DNA of 11,618 bases, from positions 1 through 11,618 of the forward strand of contig JWZX01000760.1 of assembly GCA_001275005.1 (NCBI GenBank), given 5' to 3'. Source of the DNA: Chrysochromulina tobinii (lineage: Eukaryota; Haptophyta; Prymnesiales; Chrysochromulinaceae). Under the pieces are notes generated by a model, which saw only the letters and a program-made list of their open reading frames with translations, was not told where the DNA came from and did not search any database. The position numbers and the translations under genes were made by a program. The number at the start of each line of letters is the position of its first letter. Position 1 is the stretch's first letter. Below are positions 6,353-11,618 of the stretch, piece after piece.

Positions 6353-6721
6353 TCAGTGCACGCCCAACGCTGCGAGCCGCTTCGTGATCAGCAGCTGAGC
6401 AGCGGTCGCGGACACCACGTGCGCTTCAAAGCAATTGACAAGACCGTCGAGACGCACTTCGAGCCGCTGCATCGCCGACTCGGCTGCGCTTAGCCGCTCG
6501 GACACCGCTTCGTTCTCAGCCGCGTGGCGCACGCGCTCGTGGCCCACCGCCTCCACCTCCTGCCGAGAGGGCAATCCCTTGCTGCGCTGATGCTGCTTGC
6601 TCGGACCGTTTGGGAGCCATGGCGGCTGGACGGCGGCTGAGCCGCCCGCGCACCTGGGCTGATGCTTTGGTCGTTGCTCGGCCATCGCGGTGAAGCTGGA
6701 GTACTCGAAGGTGGAGGGCAT
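6353..6721 (-). CDS. Small predicted coiled-coil protein
   Basis: The product is 122 residues from ATG 6721, or 110 from the in-frame ATG at 6685 (MAEQRPKHQP), which may be the real start. The first half is polar and Pro/Gln-rich. The second half is a predicted amphipathic helix: EVEAVGHERVRHAAENEAVS, then ERLSAAESAMQRLEVRLDGL, ending in TAAQLLITKRLAALGVH. No enzyme motif, signal peptide or membrane span is visible. The heptad-like pattern of hydrophobic residues suggests a dimerising or scaffold peptide. It starts about 170 bp from the plus-strand coiled-coil gene at 6889, so the two may be co-regulated. I do not recognise the family. Confidence 0.55.
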   Translation of the reverse strand: MPSTFEYSSFTAMAEQRPKHQPRCAGGSAAVQPPWLPNGPSKQHQRSKGLPSRQEVEAVGHERVRHAAENEAVSERLSAAESAMQRLEVRLDGLVNCFEAHVVSATAAQLLITKRLAALGVH

Positions 6722-6888
6722 GTGGCGCGAATGCCGTAGAACGCGCGGTATCGCGCGCGGGGAGTGTGGACGCGCGGGAGTTTGTGTGACAACAGGAAGA
6801 CGGCGTGAAGAGGTTTTGCAACAGTCAATCGCAACCAGAAAAAGGTGGCAGTTACAAAAGATGACAGGTCTCGTTGTTTTTTGCATGT
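6722..6888. promoter_or_regulatory. Divergent intergenic region between two coiled-coil genes
   Basis: These 167 bp separate the two opposed ATGs. The right half (about 6800-6885) is clearly A-rich and T-rich compared with the flanking genes, as in CAACAGTCAATCGCAACC and TCGTTGTTTTTTGCATG. The role is inferred from layout. The extent depends on which ATGs are used. Confidence 0.35.
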
Positions 6889-8574
6889 ATGGTGATGGGA
6901 GTTCCTCGATCGCCGAGACGTTCGCCGGCTTGGATCCAGGAGGACCATGACTCAAGGACGAGTGCGCGAGCACCTCGATCGCCGCCTCCGGGAGGCATCC
7001 GCCTTGCCATCCATGAGTGGCAGACAGGCGAGGCTGAAGATGGAGCTGAGCGTGGGAAGACGTGTGAACTGCCTACGCTCGCATCACCGTCCACCGGTCG
7101 AATTTTCGGCGATTCGCCGCGCTCGTACACCTCCAGTATGCGGTTCTCGCCAGAGTCTCCACGGCAGTTCTCGCCACCCATGAGTGCGGCGCTCAGGAGC
7201 TTCCGTGGCGAGGTGCCACAGCCGCGCGAGTGTGCCTCTCCGCGGCTGATGATCAAACCCAGTCCGCGCATGGTATCGCCGCGCGAGCGGCAGCGCATGA
7301 CGCACACCGTGGGCGCACTTCAGGCCGTCCAGTGGCCGCCGGGTGACGACGTGCGCTGGGGCCCTTCGCTCTACCCGCCGTTCCAGATCCCGTCGATCGA
7401 CAAGCCGGAGGTGAACGTGTGGGCAGAGTCACCGCACCATGAGCCGGCAGCGGCGCGCGAGGCGGCAGCGGCGGCGACGGCGATGCCATTTGCGACCAAG
7501 CTCGAGCTCGCCCTCAATCTCGGGGCGGAGGAGCAGTTTCGTCAGTTTGTGCAGGCGCAGGCGGAAGCCCCGCCGTCGCGCGGTTTCGTCAGTTTCGTCA
7601 GTTCGTGCGGCGCGGCGGAGCAGCCGGAGCAGCCGGTGGCGGCGCGATACCGGTGCCAAGATTGGGATGTGGACCTCGCCATCGGGCCAGCGAGGAGGGA
7701 GCCGTCAGCGCTCCGCTGGGAGCCCTGCGAGGCGTTGCGCTCGAGGGCGTCGCATCGAATGGAGGCGCGAGATCGCGAGATCGAGCGAGGTCGCGAGCTC
7801 AGGGAGGACGTTCGTCGTGTGGCCGAGGCGGACGCATGGGCACGCGGATCCCCCCAGCAGCCCCTCGCCTCGCCGTCCGCCGCTCGGCGCGACGCGTTGC
7901 CGCTCGTCGTGGATCCCTTGGCCTCGCCGATCTACAGCTGGCCTCCGACGCCCTCCGGCCTCAACGGCCTGCCGTCCGATCGACGGCTGGTGAGCGCGCG
8001 CGGGCAGAACGAGCACGAAGCTCGGGCGGCGCTGCTGCGTGCCGTGGCCGACGAGACCGCACGCGAGCTCCAACGGCTGCACGAGCGCTCAGTGCACGCC
8101 CAAGAGGAGCTTCGTCATTTGGAGGAGCGAGAGCAGGCGTGGTGGGCGTGGTACCACCAAATGAAAGGGCCGGCGCTCCAGCGGCGTGCGCAACAAGAAG
8201 CTCGCGAGGAGGCCGCGGCGGAGGCGCACGCTCGCCGGCTGCAGCAAGAGAAGCTAGCCGCCAAGGAGGCGGCGCGTCGTGAGGCCGCCGAGGCGCGGGA
8301 GAGGGCAGTCGCCGCCGCCGCCGCAGCGGATCGAGCACGCAAAGAGGCGGAGGCGAGGGACAAGGCCGAGAAGGAGAAGCAGCGACTGGCCGCAGAGCTC
8401 GCTGAAAAGGAACGGGTGCGGCGGCAGGCCGAGGAGCAGGCTGACAAGGAGAGGCTCGTGCGAGAGGCAAAGGAGAGGCAAAGGGCGCGCCAAGAGGCGG
8501 CGGCGAACCGACCGCCAGAGCGCGAGTCTGAGTTGATCGTCAAGGTCGACGGCAAGGAGGTGATCCGATGGTGA
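6889..8574 (+). CDS. Long protein with disordered N-terminus and charged coiled coil
   Basis: The product is 561 residues from ATG 6889, with a second ATG two codons on; earlier in-frame codons are non-ATG. Residues 1-190 are rich in Ser, Pro and Arg with recurring SPR and SP dipeptides (for example MRFSPESPRQFSPP and SPRMVSPRERQ), which are possible proline-directed phosphorylation sites. A middle segment contains KLELALNLGAEEQFRQFVQA. Residues from about 375 to 545 form a very long, almost uninterrupted E/R/K/A helix (AEKEKQRLAAELAEKERVRR is typical), predicted to be a coiled coil or single alpha-helix. The chain ends in ELIVKVDGKEVIRW, which looks like a short beta hairpin. The composition suits a cytoskeletal, basal-body or flagellar structural protein, but I recognise no specific family. 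The start and the first 60 residues are the least certain part. Confidence 0.75.
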   Translation: MVMGVPRSPRRSPAWIQEDHDSRTSARAPRSPPPGGIRLAIHEWQTGEAEDGAERGKTCELPTLASPSTGRIFGDSPRSYTSSMRFSPESPRQFSPPMSAALRSFRGEVPQPRECASPRLMIKPSPRMVSPRERQRMTHTVGALQAVQWPPGDDVRWGPSLYPPFQIPSIDKPEVNVWAESPHHEPAAAREAAAAATAMPFATKLELALNLGAEEQFRQFVQAQAEAPPSRGFVSFVSSCGAAEQPEQPVAARYRCQDWDVDLAIGPARREPSALRWEPCEALRSRASHRMEARDREIERGRELREDVRRVAEADAWARGSPQQPLASPSAARRDALPLVVDPLASPIYSWPPTPSGLNGLPSDRRLVSARGQNEHEARAALLRAVADETARELQRLHERSVHAQEELRHLEEREQAWWAWYHQMKGPALQRRAQQEAREEAAAEAHARRLQQEKLAAKEAARREAAEARERAVAAAAAADRARKEAEARDKAEKEKQRLAAELAEKERVRRQAEEQADKERLVREAKERQRARQEAAANRPPERESELIVKVDGKEVIRW

Positions 8575-8833
8575 GCGATGTTGACGCGTGACGGGTCCGT
8601 ACGAGGTCAGCCGGAGAGACCGGAGACGCCCTCCTGAAGCAGAGCCTCAAAGACGATCACCGTACGCGAAACCACAAGGACGCGAATCCTATGACTTTTC
8701 CATGTTTGCCAAAACCGAACCCGTAATTTCGTTTAGAAAATTCCCCGCGGCTTCCGAGCGACTTCGTCTCTTCGCCGTCGCCGCCCGATCGTCCCGGCCC
8801 CCCCTCCTCCGCTTGCCTCCTGCAGCCATCGTG

Positions 8834-10546
8834 ATGGTGGCATGGCGGCGCGCACGAGAGCAAGCCGCGCGACTCAGCACCATCGCTGCCAGACAACACT
8901 TGCCCATCGCCCCGACCGGCTGGCTCGGTCCACGCGGGAACTTTGCTCCGCCGGGCGCTGCCGACCCTTTCCTCAATGTTGCCAAGTGCGACAAGACGCT
9001 CTTCACGTCGGCTCCGGGCCTCATCAACCTGGACACGGGTGCCCCATGCGCGCATCTGCTGGCACAAGGAAAGGCGATCTTAGCGCGCGGGATGACACGC
9101 TGGGCCGAGGAGTCGTGCCATTCGAGCATGCAGTACGGCCCGACGCAGGGCACTGCGTCCTTCAGGAGAGCGCTGTCGAAATTCCTCTCGGCCGAGTACG
9201 GCCCCATGGCAAGCACGCACCCGGACGGCTTGATGCAGACCAGCGGCGCGACTCATGGACTGGCGCTCGCGCTGACGACCTTTTTTGGCCGGAAGCGAGC
9301 CGGAGAAAAGGTGGCCTTCATCGAGGACCCAAGTTACTTCCTTGCGCCCAACATGTTTCGGGAGCAAGGCTTCGAGCTCGTCCCAGTCGCACTCAAGGGC
9401 TCCGAGGGTTTGGACCTCGACCTGCTCGAGAGCGCCGTGTTGGCCGCCCGTGAGCGAGGACAGCTCAGCCCTCCGAGCACATCGGATCCGCTCGCTTTCT
9501 CGGCGGTCGTGTACACGATCCCCTCATTCCACAACCCGACCGGCGCGACGATGCCCGCCGCGTCGCGCCAACGGCTCGTGCAGCTCGCACGAGATCACAA
9601 TCTCCTCATCGTGAGCGACGACGTGTACGAGCTCCTCCACCACAAGCATGATCCCTCGCGCCCGCCTCGCCTCGCCTGGTTCGATCGGCAGCTCGATCAC
9701 GGAGGCATGCACGTGCTCGGCAACAGCACCTTCTCCAAGATCCTCGGGCCCGGAGTGCGCGTCGGCTGGATCGAGTCCCACCCGGCGATCATCGAACGGC
9801 TCTCGAACTCAGCGACCGTCTCGTCGTCCGGCGCCAGTGCGCAGCTGATGGGCTCGGTGCTGGAGGCTGCGATGGCAAGCGGCGATCTGACGGGCATGCT
9901 CTTCACGACGCGACAGCTGCTCGCACGGCGCACGGCTGCCGTGCAAGCTCGCTTCGAGCAGGTGCGTGTGGCTGCTTGAGGCCCTCTGTGATTGCATGCT
10001 GATTGCCTCCCTCATCAGCTGGGTGTCTGCCGCTGATCGCCGCTGATCGCCTCTGATCGCCTCTGATGGCCTCTGAGTGCCTCTGAGTTCCTGAGGTTAC
10101 CACTGATGGCCATCTGAGTGCGTCTGATCGCGCTCTCGTTGGATCAGGTGGCGCCCCCAGGGTGCTCGCTTTCCCATTCCGACGGGGGGATGTGCATGTG
10201 GCTCACACTGCCCGCCCACGTGGATGCGCACGCCGTACTCGTCGCGGCGCGAAAGCGCGGCGTCTCCTTCAAGCCTGGGGACCTCTTCTCTTCCAAAGAA
10301 GGCAGCCGAGCCTTCCGCAACCATTGCCGCATCGTCGTCGCGCACTACCCCGAAGAGACGCTCACGCGAGGGCTGAGCATCTTGTGCGATGTAGTGAAGG
10401 ACTGTACGGGGGCGCCGGCGTTGGGCGTGACGGCACCGTTCACAGCCCAGGAGGCACCGTTCGCAACCCAGGGCGAGCGCAACCATAGGTCACAGCTATC
10501 CGCGCCGGAGGAGCTCGAGTTTGAGGCGTGCTCCATGGGGCTTTGA
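8834..10546 (+). CDS. PLP-dependent class I/II aminotransferase, two exons
   Basis: Exon 1 is 8834-9961 and exon 2 is 10148-10546, joined in phase 0 across a CAG/GTGCGT donor and an ATCAG/GTGG acceptor, giving 508 residues. Fold-type I marks are in order: YGPTQG 101-106, EDPSY 164-168, NPTG 234-237, DDVY 262-265 (the D and Y that contact PLP), and STFSKILGPGVRVGW with Schiff-base lysine K302. After the junction come GGMCMWLTLP, GVSFKPGDLF and the carboxylate-binding arginine region FRNHCRIVV. This resembles the 2-aminoadipate/aromatic aminotransferase branch rather than alanine or aspartate enzymes; the exact substrate is unknown. Residues 1-24 (MVAWRRAREQAARLSTIAAR) look like a mitochondrial targeting peptide. 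An in-frame ATG at 8702 would add 44 residues, but that stretch is AT-richer and promoter-like. The C-terminal 50 residues beyond the domain are low-complexity. Confidence 0.9.
9962..10147 (+). other. Aminotransferase intron built of inverted decamer repeats
   Basis: This is a 186-base GT-AG intron. It starts GTGCGTGTGG and ends TTGGATCAG, and without removal translation stops at TGA 9977-9979. Removal restores the conserved C-terminal domain in phase. CAGGTG occurs at both exon-intron borders (the last bases of exon 1 with the intron start, and the intron end with exon 2), a common proto-splice-site pattern. Confidence 0.88.
9987..10140. repeat. Decamer repeats inside the intron, reverse orientation
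   Basis: CTGATCGCCT, CTGATGGCCT and CTGAGTGCCT units run in 10-base register from 10031 to 10090, with looser copies out to 9987 and 10140. They are the reverse complement of the left-edge array units, and both the CAATCA and CCATCA variant types are represented. In this orientation the sense strand carries TGA in every frame. Confidence 0.88.
10435..10476 (+). repeat. 21-bp in-frame duplication at the aminotransferase C-terminus
   Basis: GCACCGTTCACAGCCCAGGA is followed directly by GCACCGTTCGCAACCCAGGG, giving the peptide pair APFTAQE and APFATQG. It lies beyond the conserved domain, so it probably does not affect catalysis. Confidence 0.85.
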
Positions 10547-11282
10547 ACGAGGGCTGAGGGGGTCGGAGGCCGTGAGGACTGCATACGATGGAGTGCGCAC
10601 AGCAAACCAAGACGCCGGTAGCGGCTAGACGAGAGCGCGCGAGAGAGGCGTTAGAGAGGCGAGGACGGTGTGGTCGTGTAAATGCTAAATCCGTGTATAC
10701 ACGAGACTCCGACGAGGGACAGAGCCCGCGCATTTCAAAATTCAAAGCTAAGTTGGCATTCCGGCTCCGCCCACCCACCCCGCGCGCACACGCGCGCGAC
10801 TTGAGATCTGAAGAGCGTCAAGCATGTGACACGCTATGCGGTACACTTGCTGCTACTTACTGATACACGTGGCCACATCTCCTTTTGCGCCGAACCTCAT
10901 TTCGAAGCTGTGATGCATGCTTTCAGCTGTACACGGTGATCCGGACGTTGTAGAAGAATGGTCCAGATGTTGTGCTCAGCAGATGCGAAGCGCTGGTGAC
11001 ACCCTCTGCGCCTCCGCCTGCCTAGCCCTTGCGCTTGCCGATCGGGATCGTCCACAAGGGCCACTGAGAAGCACGCCTCATGCTCGCCTCATGCTCCCTG
11101 GAGCCACCTCGCTGCCGTTGCCAGAGCAGGGGATTGGGCAGTGGGTCCGACGACCTTACCCCTTACCATCCGCGCCATGGGCATCGGCCCCCTACCAGCC
11201 TCCCCTTGTGCCCGCCCGCCCCGCCCCACAAGCTGCCTCCAAACCACCGTGGTCGCCGGGGCTTCTACCGGTACGGCCCTGA
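10547..11282. other. Stretch without a defensible gene
   Basis: Short open frames exist (10588-10863 and 10917-11282, plus) but their translations are low-complexity or Pro/Ala/Ser-rich and show no family motif. A third frame over 11200-11318 reads PPNHRGRRGFYRYGPDTVFK and looks more protein-like. It could be an exon of a gene continuing past the right edge, with GTAATT at 11319 as a possible donor. An alternating CG/CA run lies near 10779-10798. No RNA gene was recognised. Confidence 0.4.
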
Positions 11283-11540
11283 CACAGTGTTCAAAGCCTA
11301 TGAGCAATTGCCTATGAGGTAATTACCTGAGTAGTGGGAAGGTCCCCCTAGCGCCTAGGTCAAAAAAGTGCGCCCCACAGTGTTCAAAGCCTATGACGGT
11401 ACGTTACCTGAGTTTTTTGTGAGTAGTGGGCTAGGTCCCCCTAGGTTAACAAAGTGCGCCCCACAGTGTTCAAAGCCTATGAGGTAATTACCTGAGTAGT
11501 GGGAAGGTCCGCCCCTAGGTCAATAAAGTTAGGGGTGGAT
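11283..11540. repeat. Three tandem 80-93 bp units with splice-like borders
   Basis: CACAGTGTTCAAAGCCTATG starts at 11283, 11376 and 11462. Each unit then has a GT (GTAATT, GTACGT, GTAATT), a TACCTGAGT segment, GAGTAGTGGG, a GGTCC and CCTAGG block, and in the first two AAGTGCGCCCCACAG leading into the next unit. Read on the plus strand this gives possible introns at 11319-11380 and 11399-11466, separated by 17-18 base blocks (TGTTCAAAGCCTATGAG). The third unit decays after CAATAAAGTT at 11521. Whether any of it is spliced cannot be judged here. Confidence 0.88.
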
Positions 11541-11618
11541 ACCCAGTCAGGGGGGGTGGTGAGAAAAACAAGTAGACACACCAAAAACACAGTACACAGT
11601 CTCCAGAGTTGGGAGAAT

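Noticed and set aside
8588-8833. N-terminal extension of the aminotransferase from GTG 8588 or ATG 8702
   Set aside because: 8588 is not an ATG, and the stretch after 8702 is AT-richer and unlike the family; ATG 8834 gives a good targeting peptide. ATG 8702 is not fully excluded.
10118-10546. Separate small gene downstream of the aminotransferase
   Set aside because: Its peptide from 10148 continues the aminotransferase C-terminal domain in phase across a GT-AG intron, so it is exon 2.
10588-10863. 91-residue plus-strand open frame
   Set aside because: It is Arg/Ala-rich with no motif or support from context, and covers a CG/CA-alternating stretch.

Overview
The window looks like compact, GC-rich nuclear DNA of a unicellular eukaryote, most likely a microalga or similar protist. 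The evidence is a three-repeat mitochondrial carrier, a membrane RING-CH ubiquitin ligase, a PLP aminotransferase gene split by a clean phase-0 GT-AG intron, ATG starts without Shine-Dalgarno sites, and genes on both strands separated by only 100-300 bp. A haptophyte or another alga of secondary-plastid origin would fit, but nothing here fixes the lineage.

Layout. Positions 1-780 are a decanucleotide satellite. Positions 808-2267 (minus) hold the remains of a secreted-protein gene, broken across reading frames and invaded by short tandem repeats. Positions 2268-2600 are a spacer with a nested inverted repeat. Position 2670-3737 (minus) is a mitochondrial carrier. Head-to-head with it, 3928-4905 (plus) encodes an unrecognised soluble protein. 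Positions 5166-6224 (plus) encode a ubiquitin-like/RING-CH/transmembrane protein. It converges on a small coiled-coil protein at 6353-6721 (minus), which is head-to-head with a long charged coiled-coil protein at 6889-8574 (plus). A two-exon class I/II aminotransferase follows at 8834-10546 (plus). The right end, 10547-11618, has no gene I can defend, but it ends in a triplicated block whose units look like miniature introns.

The genes do not form an obvious pathway. What unites the window is its short-repeat biology. The left-edge decamer family reappears, inverted, as the body of the aminotransferase intron. A 24-bp module occurs at three separate loci (five copies), in each case beside a local duplication. 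Several 60-90 bp tandem duplications carry GT at one end and AG at the other. Together these resemble young intron gain, either by introner-like elements or by tandem duplication around splice-like sites. That reading is inference and needs transcript data.
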